Below the pieces are notes generated by a model that was not told where the DNA came from, ran no database searches, and was given only the letters and a program-made list of their open reading frames with translations. Made by a program: the position numbers and the translations under genes. Shown one piece after another: positions 32,701-47,700 of a stretch of DNA of 64,000 nt. The DNA is from Incurvaria masculella (Eukaryota; Arthropoda; Insecta; Lepidoptera; Incurvariidae), in NCBI GenBank assembly GCA_946894095.1, contig OX335641.1, forward strand, positions 1,258,501 to 1,322,500, read 5' to 3'. Every line of letters begins with the position of its first letter. Within the stretch, counting starts at the first letter, position 1.

Positions 32701-35700
32701 GATTAACGTCACATTGACATTAGATAAACTACAATCCTTCTAATCTAACAAGACAAATGCGCTAAACCAAGCAATTTTTATCTAAATTCATTAAAAACGT
32801 ACTTAATTGTGCATGTATACGAAATTCAATCCGAAATAACTTAGGTGTAGGCGATTTGTAAGAAACGGCATTTTGTTCGCCGCTATTCTGTAAAACGCTA
32901 TTTCTTGCTCCTTGCACTGAATATCATGGAGCTGTCTGCGCGAACACAGTCAGGGTCGGGAGGTTTAAAGTGACAGTTCTTGTGGACAAAACGGTGGGTG
33001 TTGCCACTCTCTATCGAGTTAACACTCGATCGCGATAAATTAATCGAGCTCCCTATTTGTGATATCACAGTTGATAAAAATCCTCGACAAAATGTCTTAT
33101 CCCTCTAGCTCGACAAGTGTCCACTTTCATTTGTGCTTCCGCTGCAGTTGTCATTAGTTGTATGTGAAATGTAAGGAATAGTATTTTATTTAGTAACAGC
33201 ATGTCGACCTAATGCAAAGATGCACTCACTAGGTGGCGTGAAGCCTCGGCCTTAGTTAATTTAGGTGCAGAAATTGTGGAAGCTGTTGGGTTCTGAATGG
33301 GAGACAGTTGACGCTGGCCGTCGTTTGAATTCCATGTCGTTCCAAAAAGAAAGGTGCCAAAATAGTATTAAGTTTTAAGACTTTTAGTTTTTAGTTTAAA
33401 ACACAGTAAGGTTTACCCTACTGATCCACAATAGCCACTGAAGTCGATTGTATGTGGCTAGTCTTGCATGAAAGCAATCTGTGGTGTTTTATTGTGACGG
33501 TGCTACCATGTCCCGTCCCAGCTGGTTGGTGGGTAATATAAGTAGAAATCCATGCGAAAGTATTGCACTTTAAGCCACGAATTCATAATAAATATCAAAT
33601 ATACACAAGAACATACCTGTATGAGCCAGTGCTGGTTGTAGTTGTAGGCGGGGGGTATCTGCTTCCTGCTGCGAGCCTGGAGCCAGTCTGCGCCGGAGAT
33701 CAGCTTCGGTGTGGGAGCGGCACTCAGCACCTGCGTCAGATGTGCCAACATTCTGTGACCTCGTCTTGTCTTGGTATAGAACCATACAGGTATAGAAGAT
33801 TCTGTATATTTAACGTGGGTTGTTCTGGAGACCGAAATAAGGAATCTTTGGTATTGTCCCCAATGTTTTGAGATTATTTTAAGAGATAGGATTGGTGAAT
33901 GATTAAGAGCTTCATTATTTTAATAAATAGTGACATAATATAACTTGTGTAATCATAGTGGTAGGCTTTCTGTTTTCCAATGGCAACATTTTTACTGATC
34001 AGGCTGAAATTTTGACACCATTTTAATGTTGATGTCTTTTTGTGCAACCGGGCCCGTCACAAACCTGCAGTGTGTGTCGTGACATGGGATGGTAGTGCCC
34101 GTTCGCGCTGGGCAGCTGCCCGTTCACTATCGGCTTGGGTCGCAGTTGCACCGGACTCTTTTCTACGTTGGCGTACTCCACCGCTGATGGGATACGACTG
34201 CTCCTGCAAAAAAATATGCTTAAAATTTTTAAATTAATCTTATGCTACCTGTCAGCTTTGGTAAGTCAATGGCGCGACGCCTTGCGGTTCATCTGAGCGC
34301 GGTTGAGGCTGGCCTTGGCTCGGATTCCACGTAAAACTGTAGGTCCCCTTCCTTACTTGCTAGATGGTAGGGTTATTCCCGCCCGGGTTGGTAACATCGC
34401 ATTGAATGAACGATGCTCGAAAAGGCAATAAATAAGTCTGTGTTTTCTATTCTGTTCAATGTGGCCGAAAATAAGGAAGATCCTGGCATGGCACCTAGTT
34501 CCGATGTGATGTGTTAGGCTAAATCATGATGGTCGGATTGGTATTAGCTAAACATCTCCAGTTACAAAAAAAATAAAACCTTATATTGTGTCATGTAGGT
34601 TCCAGCACTTAAAAATCCAACAATGCGTTGGCATTTCTTTCCATGCATGTTGTAAGAGGCGTCTGAGGGATTTGGTTTTCGTGTTTATGATTCCACTTAA
34701 ACTGTAGGTCCCGTTCCTTACAAGTGGTAAAGTTAATCTTGCCAGAATTGCTATGTATTAAATTAACGATGGTTGAAGCGGTAATAAAAATTGTCTGCGT
34801 TTTTCATTCAGTTAAATGTAGCCGTGCAATGAAAGGAAGGTTCTGACATGTTACCTAGTTTCTATGAGGTGTGTTGCGCTAATATCATGGAGGTGCAGCC
34901 ATGCATATCCAGTCACATAAAACAACCGGTCAAGTGTGAACGCGTTCATGTGCCCAGGGTTTTGTCACTGCTGGACATGAAAGAAATTCGCCCTCGTCTG
35001 ACACCAAAGCCAGCCTGGCTTTGGTGAGATAAGGGTCCCTTTTCTCGCCTTTTGCGATGGGACCCTAAAAACGTAAATATATACATTACATTCCTATTGG
35101 CTTAGCTGTATTCGGTGGATCTTTCAACACAATTGGTAAGTGCTTAAGGTGGAGCAGAAATAAAAAAACAAACCTCATTGTGATCTCCCGCTCCACAGAC
35201 TCTTGACTCCTCGGCTTGGGTGCCAGCGGCACCGGAGGCCTGACGTTCGGAACCTCTCTCGCCGTTTGCCGTTTCGGAATCTCTTCCGTCGCATACGCCC
35301 CCAGTTGCCGCTTCTGATCTTCGTCGACATACGTCATTTGACGTGTTTCTTCCGCGTACACACTGACTTGGCGCTTCGGCCCATCTTCGGGCACGTAGTG
35401 AGCGTAGCGTTTCGATCCATCGTCGAAATGCGGAGCGGCTTGACGTCTATCGCCTCGCCGCTTAGGACTGTCAGAGTTAAAGTCTATCTGTGAAGAACTG
35501 TTGTTGAGCGGAGCAAAAGTGTCCAATTCCTGGTTAAGGAGCAGATTGGGCATGGAACGTCTGTGGTCTTGGTGTTTGGTCCTTTGTCTACGGTTCGCTT
35601 GATGGCCATTGTCTATCCCGTTCGCTAGTGCGTTCACGTCCTGGACCGACTTCTGCTTGCGTCGCGTCTCACTTTCCCGGACCAGCAGATTATCCCTTTG

Positions 35701-38700
35701 CCTCCGAAGCTCCTCTTGCTCTAGTTGCAAAAGCTCTCTTTCGAAACGCAGTACCTCCTATGGAAATTAATATTTTAGTTTCCATTTTAATGCGAAGCGA
35801 CGCATGCAAGAAGCGTTGAGTCACAAATTGCTGAATTTTAAAATGGCGACATGCATTAGTAAGTTGCAAGGGATGTAGATTAACACCAGTTTAGATGATT
35901 GTGTTTGGAAAGGCAGATTAAATGTGCAATTGACTGAATAAGTTCAGAGAAAGAGTATTCAGGCAGTCGCACATATGATTCGAAATAGACCTTATGTTAG
36001 TAAGATTAGCGCTGAATTCACCTTGGTGTGAGCATCGTCAAAAAGCCCATCCGGTTGATCCACGTTAGTTTGTACATATTCCTGAAAGATGAAATTAGAG
36101 AAAAATGCGTAACAGGTAAGGTGTTGTTATGAACATACGTGATCATGATAGGGGATAATGATTAGCAGGTCATTTGAGCTTATATATATTCTCTAGCGCA
36201 TCCTTAATAACTAAACATAAACTGAATTACAAGAGAACATTAGCAATAATTAAAAAATGTTGCAGATAAATGGACAAGCAGATGGACAACAGGTACCAAT
36301 GTCGAATGCTACAAATATTGTGGATGAGTTATAAGGACAAACACAAGAAACTATACCGACTGACAGATAAATGTGCAAAATAAAAAAATGTTTTCATACG
36401 CACCTTTTGTGAGCAACTGAAGTCATTGTATGTTTTAACTAACAAATGAAGAGCCTTCTGATTTAAAATTAGTTCTTTATATGAAGTATAGTTTAACATT
36501 ATTACTTGAATCCATATGAATAGTTTGAAGCAAGTGTAACAAGTGGCAAAGGTTTTCGTTGTTGGTTCATATTTCTCAAAGAATAAGCTTTAACATTTAC
36601 GGTTTTGTAATATTTCACACGAGCATAGCTAGAAACCATTGAAACTTAGAAGAGCGAGACCAAAAGAAAAGAAAAGATTTAGGTAAATAAACTAATTACA
36701 TTTATAGATACAATGATTCAAATACGTTACTAATAGTATATCAAGTTTAAGGAAGAAATAATAAAAGAGGCATTCAAAAAATATCAATTGTTTTATTTAT
36801 ATAGAATATCACATTATAAAGCTACAACTACAAATGCTATAGATACATATAAGTTATTCAAATTATACGAAAGTGCCTAAAACTTGTGAAAAATGCCTGC
36901 TCAATGTGAAATTTTAAAGCCAAATAGACGAACTTATTACATTTTATTATAATTGCTTAAAGAACTAACCAAAATAAAACCCCAGAGTAATAGAGATTAT
37001 CGCTATAGAGTAGGTAAGTATTAAAAAGTTAAATAGTTAGTAGGTAAGCAGAATTAGTTAATAGCAAAAGTAAAAGCGGCAAGAGAAAAGCATTGTTATA
37101 GCCAAAAGCCAAGATTAGAGAGATATTTTACAAATGTGTAGGTACCTAATTGGCAGAACAAAAGAGTATAATAAAGTCCCAGCATAAATAAGGGATATAA
37201 ACATATATTTAATTTATAAACTTAAATAAAGACCTACTAACTAGAATAAGAAAACAAATATTCCCTTGAACATACATCGGAGAAGTAGGTATAACATACG
37301 AACCACTATGACCAATAAATCATGTTTTATTTTTAGTAAAAATAAAAATGATTTCTAGCCCAGCCCTGCACCATAACAAAACTAACTATGTTTACAAGAG
37401 AGTGTCCATAACGTCTTTAACCATTACCTGCTGCTGCTGCAACTTTTTGTCGAGACAATCGATCTTGTTGCGTTCGGGGTTCATGCCGTCGGTCCGCGTG
37501 GTTTCAGCGGTGTCCTTCAGATGCTCCAGTTTGGTCGCGAGTTTGTCTTCGAAGTGCCGCCTGGAAACGCCCTGCTTCCTCGCTGTTTCTTCTTCGTCCG
37601 AGGTGACCGTGACATGTGTGTACGGCTGGAAGTGATATGACAAAGTGAATTATTTGCTATTGAAGTCGGAGCAAGAGGACTACCACCGACGTCGCTATAC
37701 AGTCTCTTGAACAATCTAGGCGTTCTCATATCTATGAAAAGCTCAAATATGAAGAGTTGCCACAGGTGGCACCATACAGAACCTAGACCTAACCCTTCTC
37801 TATACTACTGCCGAATGGGTCCAGATATTTTCGGTAAAGCCATTGAAAATTGAGCTTCTTATTTTCGGTATTTGTCAATTATTTCGTTCAGTTCAATGTA
37901 GCAGTGCACAACTGAAGGAAGATCCGGACATGGCATATGCTAATCCAGGGAAAATTTAATGCCATGGACAAATATCATAGAAAATTTTATTTTTCATAAA
38001 CAGGGTGTTCGCGGTTGGATATGTTTTACAGACAGCTCATACATATTGCACATTTTAGTGGTATTTTTTAAAATGCAATAATTACCAAACAGATTACAAA
38101 TGCTTCAAATTGTATCAGAGTTCTCTAATAGTGTTATGAGAATAGACTTAGCGCTTATTTTACCATCGTTCCGTAAACTCTTACTTAGCGTAATTATAGC
38201 ATAACTCGTCGAATTTGTTGCTACCACCTTGTAATAAACACATGTGTTTGCATAAAGTCCTCCGTAAGTTACGGACAGTTCAACCCTTCCCATTATTTTA
38301 CTGAACACATTATGCATCTTGCCTAGACGATCATAGACATAGTTTTTTTTTTAATCACGGTATCTTCATAGTTTCTCATTTTATCTACACTACATATACG
38401 TTGCGTTTCAAATAGAAAAAATACTGCAAAATGTCTTCATTGTAACCAAAATAAGGCATTTCAAAAATATAATCCAGCCACTTGCTGCCATTGTATTTAA
38501 ATTCAATCCCTAGGCAGCAACACAACAATTTATGAGTAGCATCATTAATTAGTAGGTAGTAAAAGCCACTTGTAATGCTTAGCGGTAAGTTATGCTTAGT
38601 TATGAACAAGTTTATGGAAATGTGGTAAGTAAAAGAAGCCTTTAGAATGTAAGCACCTTAGTGTGTTATTATTCTAAGGCAAGAACGTAAGCACATATAT

Positions 38701-41700
38701 AATTAGCATATAATCTCAGCGCTCTCATAAGGGTTCTTGAAATAGATGTTGTCTATTTGTTACATAAATGGACATTAAGGTGGCCCATCCCGCTCAACTC
38801 CCCATACAAACGGGGAAAGAAGATCGCGCCCATATTTCTTGTCAGAGATCCCAAGTTTTGCTCAAAATAGCTTTATTTGATCGAAATAGATGTCTGATGA
38901 CCGTTGGCATTGTAAAATTGTATTTGGTTTCTAAGTTGTAAGGTCCGAAAGTTCGAATTTTTCGCGCGTTTTATACAATAACTTTGGAGGTGGATTACGC
39001 TTGATAAAGTAAGAACATCTTAAAAAGATATAACATCAGACATAGCTTATTTAATCAAGATTTATAATCTATTTGGTTTTTATTAGATTTTTGACTAAAG
39101 CGGTCGTGGTTTACTGTTAGCTATAATTCGTTTTGTAATTAAAATTTTCGTAAATCAATCAAATCATACACTATGCACATTGTCTTTTTTGTGGACACGC
39201 TGCATCTTCCTCATCACGGAGCCTATCTTTTTTTTTTTTAAAGAGATGGTCCCAGAGCGCAACAGCACGGTTTTGTACCGTGCCAGCGAATGAGTTCGTC
39301 CCGCTGGGTTGGGCCACCTTAATGGCTAATTACCACACTTGTAAGTTAATCAATGCAGATGTTCAAAAAAATGTTTCAAGAATGTTTAAGTATTGCATAC
39401 CTATTAAGAAAAATACATAATAGCTGCTTAAATATAAAATATTTTAAGAAAGGAATAAACATACAAGGACACATGGCCTTTATTACATCATGCCTCTTAA
39501 ACTAGCCCTAGAACCAGATCAAAGATCAATATAGTATAGTGAACCAGATCAGTTTGTAACATGATAGTTTGGCTACAAGAAGTTTATGAATAAAATAAAA
39601 ACATCTACTATCATCATATTATGCCAGGACTGTCCTTATATTGCAAAGCCGAATTGAATTGAATAGAAAACATAGATATTTTTATGCAATGCAATCACTT
39701 GTATTATATTTTGAATAACTACTGTAATCCCGAATGGGGTTTGTTGGATGCTCTGTCAAAATGATTCTTTCTTTTTATTTTTTATTTTTAAAACGATTTT
39801 TATTTTTAGCACGGGCAGCTAAGTAGAACACAAACTCCCACAGAAGTCAATGTTTAGATTGTAACGATAGTGTAGATTGAGGCACTAATAAACACAGAGT
39901 GCTTCAATAGCAATCGTCTGTTAATATCGGACCAGTGCTGAGAGTATATTTAGTAACCTAAAAAAGTGTTTAAGGCGGCCCAACCCGGCGGGCCTAACTC
40001 GTTCGCGGGCACGGTACAAAACCGTGCTGTTGCGCTCTGGGACCTTCTCTGTTTCAAAGAAAAAGACAGGCTCCATGATGAGGAAGATGCAACATGTCCA
40101 CAAAAAAGACAATGTGCATAGTGTATGATTTGGTAATATTTACGAAATTTTTTATTTCAAAACGACTTATAGCTAAAAGTAGACCACGACCGCTGTAGTC
40201 AAAAATCTAACAAAAACCAAACAGATCATAAATCTTGATTAAATAAGCTATGTCTGATGACTAATCTTTTTACGATGTTCTTACTTTATCATTGCGTAAT
40301 CAAACTCCAAAGTTATTGTATAAAACGCGCGAAAAATTCGAACTTTCGGACCTTATAACTTAGAAACCAAACACAATTTTGCAATGCCAATGGCTATCAG
40401 ACATCTAGTTCGATCAAATAAAGCTATTTTGAGCAAAATTTTGGATCTCTGACAAGAAATATGGGCGTGATCTTCTTTCCCCTTTTGTATGGGGAGATGA
40501 GCGGGATGGGCCACCTTAAGTATAAACAAGGAACTCTCTGGTGTGGAGTTACAAGAAAAGATATAAGATATTTCTAAGCTAAAGGAAAATGTAGTGACTT
40601 AGATCTGTATGTCAATATGTTTCAGACATGTAGAACGAATAGGACATAAAAAATGTACAGAGCTGAAGTGGGAACTGGTATACCGGGATGACCGAGAGTA
40701 ACTTATCTGGACCAGATAGGTCCTGTGCTTCGTAAGTCAGTTTTTAGTCCGTTCGTCCCTACTGCCAATGGGTCCGGAAATTGGTTCAACACCTCCAGTT
40801 CAAAGAGAATATAATCACTGCGTTTTAAGAGTCGGAACTGTCATACATTGAAACGGTTTTGGGTCGATTTCACCCAAATGCATGAAATGTGTACTAACTG
40901 TCAGTCCAACAAAGCAATATGGACATAGCCGCCTTTGCTGTCAGCACCCGTTTCATACAACGTTTTTTACTAAGGAAGTTGCGCCAGACTGCTCCAGTTG
41001 CGTAAGTGTGTCCGGACCAGCTATAAATCAGCGCTGTAGTTCACTAATAAAGAGGGACCTGCAGCACAAGATGCTGAGCTGGCTCCTTTTTTTCCACAAA
41101 CGTGTATGTTGAATTTTGTAATCGTCTAAATTGTGTGTTGGGAAAAAATAAACGTATTTTCTATCTTTCATAAAAGCCCACCTCGCTATTTTGTCTGCTA
41201 TGCGGACCGGAGGTGTCCGGCGAGGACTGCCTGTGGGCCTCCGGTCCCCGGTCCAGATCCACGCCCGAGTCGCGGCTGTCCCTGAGCCCGGCCACGTCCT
41301 GGCCGAGCGTCCGCCGGTACAGCAGCCGCTCGATCTTGCTCTCCTGCTGCAGGAAGGAGGTGATGTCGGGCCGCGGCGCCGGCGCCGCCTCGGGGCCGCC
41401 GTCGTCCTCGATGCCGAGGAAGCTCGTCCGCTTGCTTCGGATCTCCTTCTTGATGCGCCGCGTCGAGTTGGTGCTCTTGAAGGTGCCCTTGAACGGAGAA
41501 TTAGAAATGTCACTCAACACAATCCTGAATCAAAACCGACGCAAACGCAGAAGAAAAATTTTCAACTTAATAAACATTTGTGCTCTGTGGCCACCGGCAT
41601 TAAAAACTATAGTAGTGGTCGCACTGCATTTCTACCCATGCAGGTAGCAAGTGTAAATAAATGCAATATAGTACAATAAAAGTCCTATCGTTGCACCAAG

Positions 41701-44700
41701 TGACCAAGTGGAATCAGCAATATCCAGTTAGATAAAAAAATGGCGAGTGCTCTGAGAAGTTATTCAACGTGACTTCACCATTCCCGCTCCACTTCATGTT
41801 AATCCTTGACAGACAGGAACTGCATCCCATTGCTGTCGAACTATCATGTTTAGGAATAAATAGGTAGATAATTATTCAATGCGCTTCTTGAATCCATATT
41901 TCACAAAGGTTACAACATACATAGGGTCAATGCTTTCCGTATCTACTACTAGATGGCGCTGATTTTTGCGTATTGAACCTACGCTGAGGCATTTCGACTG
42001 CAATGATTGAGATATCAAGTTAATTGCTGTCGTCACCAAAGTCGATTTTGGTATTGGATACTCGATTGTCCTTGTTTTATTCGATAAAGAGTAAACAAGA
42101 AATGTATCATCTACACTCACATTTCCAAGTGCTACGTCGTCTTCAACGCAGTCCTCAGTGGGGGGCGGTGGAGGCTTCTCCTTAGGGGGTTCAAGAGCGT
42201 TCGCAGGCAAGTCGAGTGGAAAGGTAACTGCATCTACTGAACTCTCCACGCCCATCTCCCCGTAGAACAGCTCTACATTCTCATACATCGGCGCTCCAGT
42301 TTTTTTCGCGTGGTCTTCGTGTGCGACTTTGGCCTGCAGATCTGTTTCTTTTCGCTCCGTGACTTTTTTGACGTTCATTTCTTTTTGCTCGGTAACTTTT
42401 TGGTCCGTTTCGGAATCCGCATCATCTAGTGGATCGTCAAGATCTTGGAATGCCAACTCGAGCGCATCTATCACCTGTGCAGTTAAAAATGGAATTAAGC
42501 TATGGTTATGCTTTCGTGAATGGCACTACACATTTAAAGCAAAACAAGTTTTAACGGTAGGACATCACAAAAACGTAACACATTTAAAGCAAAATTAGTT
42601 TAGGTTTGCTCTTCTTTACTTAGAGAGGTTTGGAAGCAACGTGACCAAATATATTAAACAATAAAAAGCATTACTTATTATGCCTTTGTTGAAACGCAAA
42701 AACTAAGGTAGATAAAATGGATCAAGAAAAATTTTTCTTCGAAAAAAAATCTTAACTGAAAACATATTTTCTTCCAAGAACTGTAAAAATTAAAAACATA
42801 AAGTATATTTTTAAAGCTAACACACGCGAACCACACCCATACCAAGAAAATGCAAGCAAAATTAATGCGGAGTTAATAATATATCAAGCAAATGATGCAA
42901 GCAATGAATAAAATACTACAGCAATCTTACCTCATTCTATACACCAATTCAGAACCCTTACACCAGAGAAGACTAGAAATAATAGCATGTTTCATAACTC
43001 AAAATTATTAATACTCTAAACTAATGAATATTCTTTAGAATTACATGCCTATGGTGTTATTGATTGCACTAATAACGTACCTATTTCTATTTTCATTTTA
43101 AGCTTTATTAGTAAGAACCACAAGTTGTATTTTGAATATAAGATAAAATAAAAAGATGGCACCACAGTGGCCTTCCGTAAGAACCGGGTAAGAACTGATT
43201 TTTATGTGTCACACATGCTCGAAGTAATTACGAAGCAAGTTGCTCATACAAAATCAACATGGTCATGTTTGCAGAGCTTTATTATGGTGCTGATAAGATG
43301 TCATCACCAAGGTTAGCGTTCAAAGGAAAATTTTATCTGGTCGTGAAGTTCCTTTGTTGAACTGAAAATTTTTTTTACAGCTATGTAAATGCGTTAACAA
43401 TTAACTATATTACAGTATGTTTTTCGGTCTAGCATTTTCGATAAATATTTTTTTATATAATTTATAGATTCAATTATATTATTGAGGAAAGCTAGTTAAA
43501 TATATATTATATCGTATAAACAACCGTACAACTTTCTCTACCGACCCACATTGGTTAATAAAATAAAAATCATACATGATAATTTAACATATATTTTGAT
43601 CTCCATAATTTAACAATATCAGTTCATGAGATGGCACTCTAATGAAATATATTTATTTACTCATATAATTAACAAAGGCATTTGTGTGATAAGTTCTACA
43701 ACATAGGTATACAAGGAGATAAAAATGTTAAGTAAGTACATACATATCAATACATACAATTTGAAGGCTTTCTGTCCTGTATGAATCTAAACCCATTTTC
43801 CTGGTTATTATTTTATAAATAAATTCGGATATTCCTCATCTATATGACCCCCATGACCTCCATGAGGGTCAAAAAAGGATGGAACAATACATTCTTTGCC
43901 TTTAACTATTCTGCAAAAATATAAGTTTGCAGTACTACTCATTTATCATTTACTACATCCTAAGTAAATTTATTATAAATTTGGACAAGAAAAATAATCT
44001 ATAAAACAGTGAAGTTTATCTGCGGGTTCTTCTTCAGTGAGTAATTTGACTAAAATAAATAAATAAAAATGAAATTGGACGATAAATTGTGTTGTTGTGT
44101 GCAACCTAGTCATGCCCGAGGAATGCATTCCCATCTGATGGTGTGTGTCTAGTGCCAGGATGTTATTCAATTTGTTAGAAAATTAAATGTAAGCTAGGGC
44201 GTTTCAAGCAGTTTGGGGTTAACACCCATCGACAGTTATTTGAGCTAAAGTTATTTAAGGTGGCCCAACCCGGCGGGCCGAACTCATTCGTGGGCACGGT
44301 ACAAACCCGTGCTGTTGCGCTCTGGGACCTTCTATGTTTCAAAGAATAAGACAGGCTCCGTGATGAGGAAGATGCAACATGTCCACAAAAAAGACAATGT
44401 GCATACTGTATGATTTGGTAAGATTTACGAAAATTTTAATTTGAAAACGACTTATTGCTAAAAGTAAACCACGACTGCTGTAGTACAAAATCGAACAAAA
44501 AGCAAATATATTATAAATCCTGATTAAATAAGCTATGTCTGATGACTAATCTTTTTAAGATGTTCTTACTTTATCATTGCGTAATCCACCTCCAAAGTTA
44601 TTGTATAAAACGCGCGAAAAATGCGAACTTTCGGACCTTATAACTTAGAAACCAAACACAATTTTACAATGGCAATGGTCATCAGACATCTAGTTCGATC

Positions 44701-47700
44701 AAATAAAGCTATTTTGAGCAACATTTTGGATCTCTGACAAGAAATCTGGGCGTGATCTCCTTTCCCCTTTTGTATGGGGAGATGAGCGGGATGGGCCACC
44801 TTAAGAACTTCCACGGACATCTACAGTATCCAGCGGTTAATAATGCACATCGCACGTTGGAAAGAGACAGTCGGATCATTTCGGTTTTGTAGAGCGTCGC
44901 CGCTGTCACATGATGTCACTCAGCACCTTTGTACTGTACCAGTAGCCAATTGTATCCTTCCAACGTCCTATGTACATCAGTTTCTGCCGAGTACTATAAG
45001 TACATTAAGTGTTTTACTTAGTGGTTACTGTGATTTCATTACGTATCTAGCATGTTTAAATGATGTAAGAGGTTCTAAAAATTTTATTAGACCTTTGTGA
45101 ACATGTATACAAAATTTGGCCATAATTTATAACTAAGTTATTACACACTAATATAACCCGCCTTTGAATTGGATGTTGAATTTTATTTGGAACAGCATTC
45201 ATATCAAAGCTTGTCACCTGTCTTACCAAATTGTATGGTAATATGTGAGAAACTAGAATGAATTATATAAAAGTGAATGTAAAGAAGATAATGTAATCAT
45301 AGACAACATAATTGTTTTAATTAACCGTGCTTGCTTGGGATTTGTACGACATGGAAGGGATTCTTTCATCACAACCGCTGATTAAACATTTTATATATTT
45401 TTTTATATTAAAGATATTACAATTACAAGTGATATTGTTATTATATTTGACAAATGAGCAGGACTCAAACTTGTTACATTTAAGTAAATGCCTGCTATCC
45501 GACCTTATAAATCACATAGGTCCAGTTCAACATTAAATGATTTAAACATCTGTTTGAGTATTTATAGGAACAATGGCCGGCATATCGGCTATGGGAGGCC
45601 CAGACGGCGGTTTAGGGGCTGTAATGGAGTTCTTAATATGCAGAATAGTTCTCCGTCTGTTGGGCTCCATGCTGCTTCGATGCCTTTTCTGCCAAAAGGG
45701 GTTCGTATCCTGCGACGTACTTACCGCGAGACTGCCGTTGCTTCCCACACTATTTGCAATGGAATTTAGACTTTCATTACTAGAATGGTGCGATGTCACA
45801 GATGGAGATTTAACCGATTCACTATGTACAGTTTTAGAATATTCTGTGGAGTTAGTGCCGATTTTCTGGTTATGTAAAGTTAGGTTAGTGGTAGTGATGC
45901 TAAAAATACTAGTGCTGCCTTCAACTTTGCTAGTTAGCGAGTTAATGCTATCGTTACTACATTTTAGCGACTTAATGGAATTCTTAGGCGAGAGGTTAGT
46001 AGTGGTGGTAATATTAGAAACCGTTACCGTTGATATGTTACTGTTAGTACTGCTGTCGCTACTACCATTTGCAATGTTAGTATTGTTAGTATTCCCAGCA
46101 CCAGCATTCATGTTGCCGCGCATCTCATTCAAGTTTAAGTGAATCAACATTTTCCCCTCGAAAACCACATTCTCCCCCTCCGATGACGTCGACACTGGTT
46201 CGTTTAGACTTACGCTGGTGTCTTGAGGGTCCAAACTTTTTAGAGTGTCCTCATCGTCTTTATCCATCTGGATTTCTGTGATCTCGTCCGTGGCACTCAA
46301 GTCGTCATTTGGCTGCGAGACCGCCTCCAGGTAGTTACTTGCGCTGTCTGTATCCTCAGCTCTGCTAAAATCTTGATCCTCCAATTCCTCTAAGACGATT
46401 TGCTCAACAACATTGCTTACTTCAGCGGTGGGTGGCTCTTGTACAGAATATTTGGTCGCGGCAGGTTCATCGTTTGAAGATTCATATTCTGAAACTTCAA
46501 CCATCGGTTCTGTCGATGCCTCGAGGTGGATGAGATCTGCCAAATCGCTGGTCTCGTCTCCCGGCGCGCACGATCCACGAGCGGTGTGAATTCCGCTATC
46601 CTCGGTCTCAATGTCACTTGGACTTGTGTTGTTCTGAGTTTCATTGCACGATTCAAAGTCTTCTAAGCTCTGAACGCGGTCGAAGGAACTCGGTGTGGAT
46701 GAGCCGTTTATATCCAGACTGTCGAGGGACCGACAGAAGTTCTGCATTTGAGTCTCAATTCCAGAAAGACTAGTCTTTAAAAAGTTTTCATGATTATCTT
46801 TGGATTCATCGGATATATGGATTTGTTCTTTGGTTGTGTCATCATTATTGTTCATATCGTCAACTTGTTTTACAATTTCTTTGTTTTTGGCTGCGTCAAG
46901 ACTGGATAATCGCTGTTTGAGACTCATGGACACCTCTTTGACTTCAGTTTTGATGATTTTCGTGTCTTCTTCAGACGTTTGTGACTTGAGACTCGAAAGT
47001 CTTTCTTTAACAGATTTGGTGTTGTTCAAATCCCCATTGGAAAGCCTTGGCTTTGTTTTATCGACTTCTGGTGCTGCAACTCTTATCTTTTCGAGCGAGG
47101 ATAAACGATCTTTCAGTGACACTACTTCTGTTGTCAATTTAGTCAAATCGTTTGTCGACTTGTGTGATTGTGTTTCTTCTGTGAACTTTTCTAAGCTCGA
47201 AAGCCTTTCCTTGATTGATTTCTTATTCGAAATCTCCGGGAACCGAGGTTTGCTAGCGAGCGTGTCGGGGGAGCTTTCCTTCTCGAATTGTTCTCTTCTT
47301 TTGAGAATATCAACTTTGGGAAGGTCTCTCTTTTGGTTGTTATTTTTGAGATCTGTAACTTTATTTTGCTGTAAAGTCGAAACTTTTTCTTCGATCTTGT
47401 TACTAACCGTGCTCCTTATCCTGTTAATGTCAACATTTGTGAGTTTTTCTGGAGATGCGTCTTTATTGAAGTTGTTGTTAGTGTAGCCTTTGTAATCTGA
47501 GTTGAGTAAGCTCGTATGCGTCTGTGAGCTTATTCTGGACTTGTATCCTTCTATGGCACCCTCGTACGTGTACTCCTCCGGTTCCGGTGAGCTGATGGTT
47601 GTGGTTGTGCATGTGTCGTATTCGTTCGCACTGGAGCCTAGCTTTCGATTGCCAGAGTCACAGTTGGAGAGGTTATCGACATCTGAATGGTTTTTATCCA

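Noticed and set aside
46800..47486. 228-codon + frame opposite the large smash exon
   Set aside because: Mirror of the Ser/Leu/Asp codon bias of the true coding strand; the - strand has protein motifs and splice sites.
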